A stretch of 38,875 nt of DNA from Gammaproteobacteria bacterium (GTDB lineage: Bacteria; Pseudomonadota; Gammaproteobacteria; Immundisolibacterales; Immundisolibacteraceae). The translations under genes were made by a program, and so were the position numbers. This document shows, piece by piece, positions 8,420-16,985 of this stretch. Position 1 is the stretch's first letter. Each line of letters opens with the position of its first letter. Below the pieces are notes generated by a model that saw nothing but the letters and a program-made list of their open reading frames with translations, was not told the DNA's origin and made no database searches. The DNA is taken from positions 1 through 38,875 of the forward strand of contig QNFC01000001.1 in NCBI GenBank assembly GCA_003645395.1. The letters are read 5' to 3'.

Positions 8420-9241
8420 ATGGCAAAGCAATCGAGAAAAACAACCACCGCGAACTCAGCCGATAAATTGCACCTTCTCAGCAACCGCGAGCTCGCCGAC
8501 GTATGCAAAAAAATCAGCCAGAAGAACAGCACATTACATGCCGATGGACCGGTAGCACCATCCACCTGGGCAATTAATGAAAGCCATGACACTGACGCCT
8601 TGCTGTTTGAAGAACTTTGTTACCACATGTTTGCAGCCGGGTTTTCGCGAAAAGTCGTGCGCGACAAATGGCCGGCGCACCAACAGGCATTTTTTCAGTT
8701 CGACCCGATAATAGTAGCGACAATGCCACTTGAAACGATCGAAAAACTCGTACTCGAGAAAGAACTGATCCGTAACCGCCGCAAACTGACCGCCGTAATC
8801 AAAAACGCACGCAAACTTGTAGAAATTAGCGCCGAACACGGCAGTTTTAGCCAGTGGCTAAACAGCTACGCAACACCCAACATTTATTTATTGCACCGCG
8901 AAATTGCTGATATTTTTGCCGGCGTGGGGCGTAGCGCTGCGGAGTGGTTTCTGCTCAGTAGCGGTTTTTCCTACTATTTCGCCACTGACGACGCTCGCCG
9001 GGTGTTGAAACGACTTGGGTTACTGCCAAAAGGCCGCAAGGATGAGAGCTTTGACGCGAGCATGCAGGCACTACAAACGGCCAGCGGCATGGCCAGCTGG
9101 GAAATTAGCATTGATCTATGGCGATTTGGCAGCGGTTTTAGAATGCGCGAAGCCGTTTGCGGCGACGCTGCGCCTAACTGTGCGAAATGCCCGTTATGGG
9201 ACTACTGCGATTTTTTTAATCAGGACTTAAACCAGCAGTAA
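8420..9241 (+). CDS. HhH-GPD superfamily DNA glycosylase with [4Fe-4S] loop, Tag-like N-terminal part
   Basis: This is probably a base-excision DNA glycosylase; the substrate is unknown. Residues ~50-150 resemble 3-methyladenine glycosylase I (Tag): LFEELCYHMFAAGFS, AFFQFDP, ELIRNRRKLTAVIKNAR. A helix-hairpin-helix-like GVGRSAAEW follows, then TDDARRVLKRLGLL, where an Asp sits at the place of the conserved HhH-GPD aspartate. The end carries Cys247, 254, 257 and 263 in perfect C-X6-C-X2-C-X5-C spacing, the Nth/MutY iron-sulfur loop. Tag's catalytic Glu position is His and its zinc ligands are absent. The Nth lysine position is Ser. The chosen ATG at 8420 gives 273 residues. The frame is open from 8324, but the extra 32 residues look unlike a domain and intrude on the glyA promoter. 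No strong Shine-Dalgarno is visible. Annotation pipelines may call it DNA-3-methyladenine glycosylase I. Confidence 0.8.
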   Translation: MAKQSRKTTTANSADKLHLLSNRELADVCKKISQKNSTLHADGPVAPSTWAINESHDTDALLFEELCYHMFAAGFSRKVVRDKWPAHQQAFFQFDPIIVATMPLETIEKLVLEKELIRNRRKLTAVIKNARKLVEISAEHGSFSQWLNSYATPNIYLLHREIADIFAGVGRSAAEWFLLSSGFSYYFATDDARRVLKRLGLLPKGRKDESFDASMQALQTASGMASWEISIDLWRFGSGFRMREAVCGDAAPNCAKCPLWDYCDFFNQDLNQQ

Positions 9242-9260
9242 AAAAAGCCGTTGCGGCTTC
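9241..9260 (-). terminator. Rho-independent terminator of the GGDEF/EAL gene
   Basis: On the minus strand AAGCCG-CAA-CGGCTT is followed by a run of seven T, just after the stop of the EAL gene at 9274. The stem is 6 bp with a 3-nt loop. It overlaps the stop codon of the convergent glycosylase gene. Confidence 0.75.
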
Positions 9261-9273
9261 TACCTAAATAGGA

Positions 9274-11502
9274 CTAGTTGATATGACTGGTAAGACCTTT
9301 GGCTAGCGAGGCATCCAGATCTTTTGGAGATACTGGACGACTAATCAGGTATCCCTGCACGACGTCACATTCAAGCACATCAAGCAGATCCCAAATCTCC
9401 TGATCTTCAACACCTTCCGCGACCACCCGGATACCCAGTTGATGCGCCATAGTGATAGTGGAATGGACAATAACCATGTCATCACCAGCACTATTTAACT
9501 GACTGATAAACCCCTTATCTATTTTCAACTCACTGATGCGCAATTTTTTCAGATAAGCGAGCGACGAATAGCCTGTACCAAAATCATCTACGGCAAACTC
9601 GATTCCAAACCCGTGCAGTTCCTCAATCATCGCGATGGCTTTGGCCGGGTCGGCCATGATGTCACTCTCAGTAATTTCAAACTGCAGCGCACTCGGTGGT
9701 AGCAAAAACTCAGCGAGCTTATCTTTCACAAAAGCCACCAGATCCGGCTCTTGCAGGTTACGGGCCGATAAATTAACCGCTACACATAAAGGATTACCTG
9801 CTTCACGCCATCGAGCCGCCTGCTCGACCGCCTGCGCAATCACCCACCGGGTCAAATTCTTTATCAACCCTGCACGCTCGGCAAGGGCAATAAACTCATC
9901 CGGCGGAATAAAGCCCCGAGTCGGATGCACCCACCTCGTCAATGCCTCAACGCCCACGCAGCGTCGATCACTGATTCTGACCTTCGGCTGATAATGAATA
10001 AACAGCTCACCGCCATTGATCGCCTGACGAAGGTCTGCTTTCAAGGTTAGTTGATCGTGATTAGTTTGTTCTTGCTGCTGCTCAAACGCGACAATCCCCA
10101 AACCATCCCGTTTCGCCAGAAAAGAGGCAATCTCCGCATGGCGCAGCAAAGTTTGCTCATCTTCACCGTCAGTTGGGTAATGAACCACACCCATGCTCGC
10201 GCCAATTTCCAGTTTACGGTCTTCAATGATGAACTGACGCTGGAGCGCCTGAGCGATTTGATCGACCTTATGCCAAACAGCCTGGCGGTTCTGCGGCAGG
10301 GAAAACAAAACTGCAAAATCATCATCTCCCAGCCGGGCTACCAGATCATTTTCGCCAGCTGTAGCTGATAGCAGCTGACCTACCTGGCACAGCAGGCTGT
10401 CTCCGCCAACGTGACCGAAACTATCGTTAACATCCTTGAACTGATCCAGATCCATAACCATTAGACCAAAGGAGCCACCTTGTGCTTTTACGCCCCCTAT
10501 CGCTTTTGCAACCTGATCTAGCAACATCTTTCGGTTGGGCAGACCCGTCAACAGGTCATGCAGTGCGTGATGTGGTAATTCAGCATCGTGAGCGACGGCC
10601 ACATCATGCGTGCTCAACACAAAAACCCCTTCGCTACACTGGTCAGTCAAAAAACGTAGCTGCGCCAGCTGGGCAACACCCGCTCCATGGGCAAGAGCCA
10701 GAGTCTCAATAGCACACCAACTCTCTCGGCCAGACCGGAGGCGTTCCAGCTGGTCAGCAAGAGCCTCTGGAGCGAAACAGGCCAGCAATTCCGTTAAAAT
10801 AATTTCAGGCCGGTTCTGTGCATCGGTAGGAAGGAAAAGCGCAATCGCCTGTCGATTACCATAAACCCACTTTAAAGTTTGCAGGTCAAACATGGCCACC
10901 GCGCCCGCAGTAAGATCGAGCATCTGCTGGACACGATTCAGCTCCTGCTGAGAGCGTCGTCGGCTGTTAATCAGACGACTCATCACACTATCAACCACCT
11001 GTAGCCTTACCGGGCTATTTTCGTGGTCAGCATGCTGGGCCGGCATCGCCAGCAGGTGGCCAATACGCTGCCGCAGAAGTTCAGAGGAACTTGCCGCCAC
11101 CGCAAAGTCAATATCCGCTACACCGCGAAACAGTGGCATCAACTCAACGAGCTGCTGCTCTTCCGCCAGCAACAATAATTGGGTATTTGCCAATGCGCTA
11201 TCGGAACGCACTTGATAAACAAAATCGACTACACGATCAGTTTGTCCACAAACATCGATCATCACTAACCGCGGAGGTGGCCCATTCGGCAGCGCTGCCT
11301 GACAGGCAGGCAGGTCATCGAATATCTTTAACGTTCGGCCACGTTGCGGCGACAGGGAGGCCCAGTGATGTTCACCCACAGCGTAAATCTGCTCTCCTGC
11401 TTTAGCGGTGAGTGCACTACCTGCAACGGTTGATTCGACCAGCGGCTCGGCCACTAATTTGCTATACAACTTGGCATTAACCTGTAGTAGTAAAGGGCAC
11501 AA
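9274..11502 (-). CDS. REC-like / PAS / degenerate GGDEF / EAL cyclic-di-GMP phosphodiesterase
   Basis: This is probably a cytoplasmic c-di-GMP phosphodiesterase, 742 residues as drawn. Residues ~55-150 look like a receiver fold (PRLVMIDV, LLLLAEE) but lack a clear full phosphorylation set. Residues ~193-295 look PAS-like, starting MLDLTAGAVAMFD. The GGDEF domain (~310-475) reads GDDDF at 392-396 instead of GG[DE]EF, so cyclase activity is unlikely and a GTP-binding regulatory role is possible. The EAL domain (~490-735) is intact: EAL at 519-521, Asn577, Glu612, DDFGTGYSS from 639, KID near 660 and AEGVE near 695. No membrane helix is seen. The first possible start is a TTG at 11502 without a good Shine-Dalgarno, and downstream TTG/GTG starts are possible, so the N-terminus is uncertain. 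The gene stands alone. Confidence 0.9.
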   Translation of the reverse strand: MCPLLLQVNAKLYSKLVAEPLVESTVAGSALTAKAGEQIYAVGEHHWASLSPQRGRTLKIFDDLPACQAALPNGPPPRLVMIDVCGQTDRVVDFVYQVRSDSALANTQLLLLAEEQQLVELMPLFRGVADIDFAVAASSSELLRQRIGHLLAMPAQHADHENSPVRLQVVDSVMSRLINSRRRSQQELNRVQQMLDLTAGAVAMFDLQTLKWVYGNRQAIALFLPTDAQNRPEIILTELLACFAPEALADQLERLRSGRESWCAIETLALAHGAGVAQLAQLRFLTDQCSEGVFVLSTHDVAVAHDAELPHHALHDLLTGLPNRKMLLDQVAKAIGGVKAQGGSFGLMVMDLDQFKDVNDSFGHVGGDSLLCQVGQLLSATAGENDLVARLGDDDFAVLFSLPQNRQAVWHKVDQIAQALQRQFIIEDRKLEIGASMGVVHYPTDGEDEQTLLRHAEIASFLAKRDGLGIVAFEQQQEQTNHDQLTLKADLRQAINGGELFIHYQPKVRISDRRCVGVEALTRWVHPTRGFIPPDEFIALAERAGLIKNLTRWVIAQAVEQAARWREAGNPLCVAVNLSARNLQEPDLVAFVKDKLAEFLLPPSALQFEITESDIMADPAKAIAMIEELHGFGIEFAVDDFGTGYSSLAYLKKLRISELKIDKGFISQLNSAGDDMVIVHSTITMAHQLGIRVVAEGVEDQEIWDLLDVLECDVVQGYLISRPVSPKDLDASLAKGLTSHIN

Positions 11503-11650
11503 CTGACATCTGGCAATCAGCTCAGTGGGGTTATCTGTTAATTTTTAGCGGCCGGGGAGAGACCGACTGAAGGGGAATTGACGGCCTGGGGCCAGTTCGG
11601 TGGCAGCGCGTCGCCTGCTTGAGCCCGCAACAAACGCTACCGACCTGGGC

Positions 11651-11681
11651 GATTTCTGGCGGGCTAAACCCGCAGGAAATC
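11651..11681. other. Strong hairpin at the lptG stop codon
   Basis: Two 13-nt arms (11651-11663 and 11669-11681) flank the loop CTAAA. They pair with 11 Watson-Crick pairs, one G-T pair and one mismatch. The hairpin includes part of the lptG stop. There is no T run on either side, so it is not a standard Rho-independent terminator. It may protect the 3' end of the lptFG message. The rest of 11503-11679 holds no recognisable gene. Confidence 0.55.
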
Positions 11682-12750
11682 AAGTCCGCTGGGCAATGGA
11701 TATTGCGACCAATCCGGCACCCAAAAAAAGCAGGGTTGGCAGCAGCGCCGATACAAAGAGATTCAAATGATACGCTAGCCCCAGGTAACCGATCGCCTGG
11801 CTGACAATGTGGAACAACATACCAAAAATAATACCGATAAAAACACGTTGCCCAAGATTACCACTGCGCAAGCTACCAAATACGAAGGGCAACGCGATCA
11901 AGACCATCACCATAATGGTTAGCGGATGAAACATTTTTTGCCAGAAAGCAAGCTCATAACGGCCGGCGCTTTGACCATTTTCGGCCAGAAACTGAGCATG
12001 CTCATGCAACTCCCACACCGACATCCGTTCCGGTGTGACGGCACCCACTGCCATATTTTCTGGTGCGAGGGTCGACTCCCAACGAGCCCGTCCGGCAATG
12101 ACCCGTTCAGCACCTTCCGGAACAAGCAAAGTCTGTCGTAACTTGTGCAGTATCCATCCGCTTTGCTCTTTCGTGGCTTTTTTAGCGTAGGTAACCGCCT
12201 TCATCCGCTGATTCTCATCAAACTCATAAATACTCACTTGCAGTAGGGTCTGGTCAGCATTAACAATACCAACGTTGATAAATGCCTGGCTATCGCGTAT
12301 CCAGATCCCTCCACCCACTCCATCCGAAAATAGCTCCCCCAACGCATGGCTGCGAATTTCCTGACCTAAACGCTCCAAAGGCGGCACCACCAGTTCACCC
12401 AAAGCCAGGGCAAACACCAGTATTGGCAAGGCGGCTAACAGCAGCACTCGGCCAATTGACAAAATAGAAAAACCAGCCGCTCTGAGGGCCACCAGCTCAC
12501 CGCCGACTGCAAGACCGCCTAAACCCACAAGTGACCCGACCAATGCTGCGCTCGGCAGTAATTCAAACGCCCGCCGTGGCGTGGTAAGCAGCAGATACTG
12601 CGTTAGCTGGGCGAATCCGTAGCCTGCCTCACCCAGGTCCCCGAGCTCTGCAATCACCGCAAATAGAGAAAACACCGCTGTGAGCGCCGCTAACGACAGC
12701 GCGAAACCAACAAGAACCGCCCGCGAAAGATAGCGCGATATTTTATTCAA
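11680..12750 (-). CDS. lptG: LPS export system permease LptG
   Basis: LptG pairs with LptF and the ATPase LptB2 to extract LPS from the inner membrane and push it across the periplasmic bridge. The product is ~356 residues with three N-terminal membrane helices, a long periplasmic beta-jellyroll middle (for example SQAFINVGIVNADQTLLQVSIYEFDENQRM) and three C-terminal helices including HPLTIMVMVLIALPFVFGSLRSGNLG. The frame is open to a GTG at 12762, but I prefer the TTG at 12750. It gives the family-like start LNKISRYLSRAVL, has GGAGG 6 nt upstream, and overlaps the lptF stop as TTGA. lptF lies directly upstream. Confidence 0.93.
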   Translation of the reverse strand: MNKISRYLSRAVLVGFALSLAALTAVFSLFAVIAELGDLGEAGYGFAQLTQYLLLTTPRRAFELLPSAALVGSLVGLGGLAVGGELVALRAAGFSILSIGRVLLLAALPILVFALALGELVVPPLERLGQEIRSHALGELFSDGVGGGIWIRDSQAFINVGIVNADQTLLQVSIYEFDENQRMKAVTYAKKATKEQSGWILHKLRQTLLVPEGAERVIAGRARWESTLAPENMAVGAVTPERMSVWELHEHAQFLAENGQSAGRYELAFWQKMFHPLTIMVMVLIALPFVFGSLRSGNLGQRVFIGIIFGMLFHIVSQAIGYLGLAYHLNLFVSALLPTLLFLGAGLVAISIAQRT

Positions 12751-13871
12751 GGCCGCCTCCACCCCGGAAAACGCCGATACCAGCTGACCATAGGATTATT
12801 CAAATTAATCATCAACAAGACAAACAGTCCGATAATAACCAAATGCACCCACCAAAGCCCCACCCATTGCGGAATTTGGCTATGCGATAACCAGGAGTCA
12901 CTCACCTTTAAAAAATTGCTATAGAGCAGATAGACCATCACCGCCATAGCCAGGCGCCCGGAACGTCCTGAGCGCGGTGCCGTGTAACTTAGCGGCACCG
13001 CCAGCAGCATCAACATCACCGTGGACACTGGAATAGCAAGCCGCCATTGCAGTTCAGCACTGACTATATCAAGCTTACGAAAACCCCAAAGTTTGGCGGT
13101 AGTCATCGCCTTCTCGCCACGACTTTTTTGCTTTAATTCCGGCTGCTCGATCAATATTGCGTACTCAGCAAATTGCATCTCTCTAAAATCGAGGTCACCG
13201 GCTCTGCCGTCATAACGGTAACCCTGTTCCAATACCAGAAACTGATCACCATTGGAGTTATCAATTTCTATACGGCCACTCGGTGCAGCAAGCAGGGTCT
13301 CTTTAGTCGGGCCACTACTGTCGCGAATAAATACATTTTCCAGCCGGCTACGGTCACGGCTGAGTTGTTGCACATAGAACACCCTCCGGTCATCGTCAAA
13401 AGATCGAAAAGCACCACTGCTAATCCCCGTCAACGCGGGCTCGCTCTGAATTCGCTCCTCAATTTTTATAGTTTGCTCTTCGGCCCACGGCGCCAGATAA
13501 AAAGACAACAAAGCAATCGGCACACTGGCGAGCAGCCCCAGCAGCCCTACGGGAACCAGTAACTGAACAGGCGATACTCCGGCAGCGGAGAGAGCCGCCA
13601 TTTCACTGTCTCGATACCAGCGACTAAGCGTCAGCAGAACCGCCAAAAACAGCCCGACAGGGATGATAATAGTTTGTGCCCATAACAGTTTTAGTGACAT
13701 TAAACCGAGCACAGCTCCGCCAGGAAGCTCCCCCTGGGCAACCGACGCCAGATAACGAATGATGCGCGTGCTTGAAAGCACCAGGGTTAGTACAGCAACC
13801 GTACCTAAAAAATAGACTGCAAACTCTTTCAACAGCGCGTTTCGAATAACTTTCACAACAGCAACATCCAA
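12747..13871 (-). CDS. lptF: LPS export system permease LptF
   Basis: LptF is the partner permease of LptG in the LptB2FG transporter. The 374-residue product shows the YjgP/YjgQ layout: N-terminal helices (FAVYFLGTVAVLTLVLSSTRIIRYL), the coupling segment WYRDSEMAALSAAGVSPVQLL for LptB contact, a periplasmic domain, and C-terminal helices from LQWRLAIPVSTVMLMLLAVPLSYTAPRSGRSGRL. The first start is TTG at 13871. A GTG at 13856 giving a MKVIRNALLKEF start is equally plausible, and neither has a strong Shine-Dalgarno. It is divergent from pepA, exactly as in E. coli and Pseudomonas. Confidence 0.95.
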   Translation of the reverse strand: MDVAVVKVIRNALLKEFAVYFLGTVAVLTLVLSSTRIIRYLASVAQGELPGGAVLGLMSLKLLWAQTIIIPVGLFLAVLLTLSRWYRDSEMAALSAAGVSPVQLLVPVGLLGLLASVPIALLSFYLAPWAEEQTIKIEERIQSEPALTGISSGAFRSFDDDRRVFYVQQLSRDRSRLENVFIRDSSGPTKETLLAAPSGRIEIDNSNGDQFLVLEQGYRYDGRAGDLDFREMQFAEYAILIEQPELKQKSRGEKAMTTAKLWGFRKLDIVSAELQWRLAIPVSTVMLMLLAVPLSYTAPRSGRSGRLAMAVMVYLLYSNFLKVSDSWLSHSQIPQWVGLWWVHLVIIGLFVLLMINLNNPMVSWYRRFPGWRRP

Positions 13872-14030
13872 AATCTTCTAAAGTAACCAGCATGCCCAAA
13901 AACAACAAACGACACCCAGCAACCATTCTGTTTTCGCTAAAATAACCGTTTCGCTAACTACGAGCGTGGCCACGAAATCCATAGTTGCTGCCACGTGAAG
14001 TCAGACACCTAATGCTTTTTGGAGTATGGC
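13872..14030. promoter_or_regulatory. Divergent lptF / pepA promoter region
   Basis: This is a 159 bp divergent spacer. The pepA Shine-Dalgarno GGAG at 14021-14024 is clear, 6 nt before the ATG at 14031. I could not assign a convincing -35/-10 pair in either direction. Confidence 0.4.
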
Positions 14031-15527
14031 ATGAAATTTTCGTTATCTACCAAGTCAGTCACCGAAGACAACACCCATTGCCTGATGGTTCCAGTGGTCA
14101 GCGGAAAACGACTCCCGGCGGTCACCGCAGCGCTTGACAGGGCGAGTGGTGGCAGCATTAGCGCAGCGATAAAGGCCGGTGACATCTCTACCAGCCACGG
14201 CAAAACTTTGCTGCTCAGGTCGCTGCCGGGCATCGCAAGCGAACGTGTATTACTAGTCGGTTGCGGAAAGCCGGACAACCTGGAGCCCAGCCAGTTTGTC
14301 ACTATTTTACAAGCCGCGGGTCAGGCGGTGAAATCCCTTGGCTGCACAAACGCAACCTGTTGGCTGACGACACTGAAAGTCACCAAACGCGATCAACAAT
14401 GGAATCTGGCAATGGCAGTGCAAACATTTTCCCGCAGCGCCTACTCCTTCAATGAATTGAAAAGTACCAAAAAACCGGTTGCCAGGCTAAAACGCATTGC
14501 TCTGTGCATCGACAATGCCACGCCCGCTGCCAAAAAAATAGCCCGTCGAACTCTCGGCATACATACCGCCATCGCCGCAGGCGTTGAGCTGGCACGCAAT
14601 CTGGGCAACCGACCCGGTAATGTCTGCACACCGGTTTATCTGGCCGCCCAGGCAAAGACTCTGGCCAAAGAGCTGGATTTAAAAATCGACATTCTCAATG
14701 AGCAGCGTATGGACGAACTGGGTATGGGCTCACTACTTAGTGTGGGCCGAGGTAGTCGTGAAGAATCTCGGCTAATTGTGCTGGAGTACTCGGGTGCCAA
14801 AACTAGCGTGCGACCAACAGTGCTTGTGGGCAAAGGCGTAACCTTTGACGCCGGTGGAATTTCACTTAAACCCGCTAGCGGCATGGAAGAAATGAAGTAC
14901 GACATGTGTGGTGCCGCCAGTGTTCTAGGAACCATTAAAGCGGCGGCAATCGCCAAATTGCCGGTCAATGTCGTGGGCATTATCCCTGCTGTCGAAAACA
15001 TGCCCGATGGATTAGCCAACAAACCCGGGGATGTCGTTACCAGCATGTCCGGCAAAACCATCGAAATCATCAACACCGACGCAGAAGGCCGGCTTATTCT
15101 GGCTGATGCTCTGACTTATGCCGAACGTTACAACCCGGCTGTGGTGATCGATATCGCCACGCTGACCGGCGCCGCCCTCGTTGCCCTGGGTCACCATGTA
15201 AGTGGATTGTTAGGTAACGACCAGCAGCTGGTCGATGCGTTGCTTACAGCAGGTTTAGAAAGCCATGACCGAGTCTGGCAGCTACCAATGCTGGATGAGT
15301 ACCAACAACAACTGAAAAGCAATATTGCAGATATCTCCAATGTTGGCGGCCGCACCGCTGGCACCGTCACGGCCGCCTGTTTTTTATCCAGATTTGCTGA
15401 AAAACAACGCTGGGCACATCTCGATATCGCCGGCACTGCCTGGGTTAGCGGCAAAAATAAAGACGCAACCGGGCGACCGGTGCCCCTGTTAACCCAGTTT
15501 TTAATCAACTCAATAACTAAACATTAA
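14031..15527 (+). CDS. pepA: Cytosol (leucyl) aminopeptidase PepA
   Basis: PepA is a hexameric dinuclear metal aminopeptidase that removes N-terminal residues. In E. coli it also binds DNA in Xer recombination and carAB control. From the ATG at 14031 the product is 498 residues, close to the E. coli 503. The catalytic region shows GKGVTFDAGGISLKP (metal-binding Lys and Asp, catalytic Lys) and NTDAEGRLILADAL (Asp, Glu, Arg), all conserved, followed by DIATLTGA. A TTG at 14019 extends the frame by four codons but lies over the Shine-Dalgarno, so 14031 is preferred. holC follows after 25 bp in the same direction. Confidence 0.97.
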   Translation: MKFSLSTKSVTEDNTHCLMVPVVSGKRLPAVTAALDRASGGSISAAIKAGDISTSHGKTLLLRSLPGIASERVLLVGCGKPDNLEPSQFVTILQAAGQAVKSLGCTNATCWLTTLKVTKRDQQWNLAMAVQTFSRSAYSFNELKSTKKPVARLKRIALCIDNATPAAKKIARRTLGIHTAIAAGVELARNLGNRPGNVCTPVYLAAQAKTLAKELDLKIDILNEQRMDELGMGSLLSVGRGSREESRLIVLEYSGAKTSVRPTVLVGKGVTFDAGGISLKPASGMEEMKYDMCGAASVLGTIKAAAIAKLPVNVVGIIPAVENMPDGLANKPGDVVTSMSGKTIEIINTDAEGRLILADALTYAERYNPAVVIDIATLTGAALVALGHHVSGLLGNDQQLVDALLTAGLESHDRVWQLPMLDEYQQQLKSNIADISNVGGRTAGTVTAACFLSRFAEKQRWAHLDIAGTAWVSGKNKDATGRPVPLLTQFLINSITKH

Positions 15528-15552
15528 CGACACCCATGATAATACTAGCGCC

Positions 15553-16014
15553 GTGACCAAAGTTGATTTTTACGTACTCGAGAACGACACCCGTAGTGGG
15601 TTACTCCGTTTCGCCTGCCAGTTAACCGAAAAAGTAGTTTTACTGGGCCATCAGGTTCACTTGCACACGGCTAACAACCCGACCGCGGAGCAACTTGACA
15701 AACTCCTATGGAATTTCTCCGAGCTGGCTTTTTTACCGCATCAGCGGTTTGACTCCAAGCGCCCGCTCAAGCTCTCCGCTCCGGTACCCATTACTATCGG
15801 CACCGCTGGCGAACAGAGCGACCCACAGCATTGCGAAGATGTGCTGGTCAACCTCGATTCCGAGGTGCCACTCTGGTTCAGTCGATTTAGCCGGGTCACG
15901 GAATTTGTTGCCGGCGGCGACGCTGACCGTCAGGCGGCCCGCAAACGCTACCGGTTCTATCGCGACAGGGGCTACAATCTCGATATGCACCAGATAAAAT
16001 CCGCATCAAATTAA
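15553..16014 (+). CDS. holC: DNA polymerase III chi subunit
   Basis: HolC (chi) joins psi and contacts SSB in the clamp-loader complex of the replicative polymerase. The 153-residue product fits the family: MTKVDFYVLEN start, FACQLTEKVVLLGHQVHLHT, LDKLLWNFSELAFLPH, DVLVNLDSEVPLWFSRFSRVTEFV, and the RYRFYRDRGYNLDMHQI end. The start is GTG at 15553 with no clear Shine-Dalgarno. It sits between pepA and valS, as in E. coli and Pseudomonas. Confidence 0.94.
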   Translation: MTKVDFYVLENDTRSGLLRFACQLTEKVVLLGHQVHLHTANNPTAEQLDKLLWNFSELAFLPHQRFDSKRPLKLSAPVPITIGTAGEQSDPQHCEDVLVNLDSEVPLWFSRFSRVTEFVAGGDADRQAARKRYRFYRDRGYNLDMHQIKSASN

Positions 16015-16030
16015 CTGTAGACGAGCAGTC

Positions 16031-16876
16031 ATGAGCGCAGATGAGACGCCACCACCCCCGGTCGAAACACCGGCAGAGGCCAGCAACAAGAGTTCCCTCG
16101 ACGAGTTACTCGACTACGTACGCGACCATTTGGATGAATCCCCGCCAGAAGACGATGAGATCCCGGTATTAACGGATATCGCTATCAGCGCGCAGCCAGT
16201 AGAACTTACCCAATTCATCCCGCAGGCCCAACCAGCTGAAAATAGTGATTCGGCCGTTATAGATTTAAGTCAGGATCTCGACTCAGTTGCTGATTCGGTA
16301 GCGGCCACTGACTTAAACGACCCGGCTACGTCTGCTGCTGATGACTCCCTGAACCTCACTCAGGTCGCCTTCGAAGAAGAGCTGGATGCGTCCTCATTGC
16401 TGATTGAGTTGCCCGATACAGAAACTCCGTCGGTGGAACTATCGTCAATAGAACGAGCTCCTGTGGAGACAACGGAGAATTCCTCCAACGCGGATCAAAC
16501 CGATTGGGATGACGACGAAGAGTTTGATGCTACCCAGGTCGCCTTCATGGATGATGACCCGGTTTCCACACAACCGCTGGCGCCAGCAACTGAAAACGAT
16601 GATCATTCCCCCGTTGCTGAGTACCCGTTAGAGCAGGACGAGGAGAGTGATCTGCAGGAGCCCCTGATGACTGCCACCGCCTTCGAGAGTTTCACTACCG
16701 ACATAAACGCCGAAAACCAACAAACCGCTGAGTCAGAACTACCAGCTCACTGGCTCGCTCACCTTGATCAGATCATTGACGAGCGCTGCAGCGCGCTCGC
16801 GCAAGAACTCAAACAGCAGCTACGCGAACCTGTTGAGTTAACTGACCGCAGCGCCCTGCTCGACCCACCTGAGTAA
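16031..16876 (+). CDS. Acidic low-complexity protein of unknown function between holC and valS
   Basis: I do not recognise a known function. The 281-residue product is rich in Asp, Glu, Ser, Thr and Pro and is probably mostly disordered. Three short conserved pieces stand out: a DEIPVLTDI motif at ~42-50; a repeated TQ module at residues 60 (TQFIP), 110 (TQVAF) and 168 (TQVAF), the last two followed by an acidic stretch; and a C-terminal amphipathic helix from ELPAHWLAHLDQIIDERCSALAQ on (about 236-265) that could be a dimer or partner-binding helix. Pseudomonas has an uncharacterised gene in the same holC-valS slot. No signal peptide or membrane segment is seen. It lies 16 bp after holC and 109 bp before valS. 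Its location suggests, but does not show, a link to the clamp loader. Confidence 0.8.
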   Translation: MSADETPPPPVETPAEASNKSSLDELLDYVRDHLDESPPEDDEIPVLTDIAISAQPVELTQFIPQAQPAENSDSAVIDLSQDLDSVADSVAATDLNDPATSAADDSLNLTQVAFEEELDASSLLIELPDTETPSVELSSIERAPVETTENSSNADQTDWDDDEEFDATQVAFMDDDPVSTQPLAPATENDDHSPVAEYPLEQDEESDLQEPLMTATAFESFTTDINAENQQTAESELPAHWLAHLDQIIDERCSALAQELKQQLREPVELTDRSALLDPPE

Positions 16877-16985
16877 TCTGCCAGCACTGACTCAATGACG
16901 GCGATCACCGTAACTGGGCACTTGCGCGATAACCTTCTCCACCGGGTAGCCAGCCGAGGCAATCCCACTTATTCGACCTGGAAAC

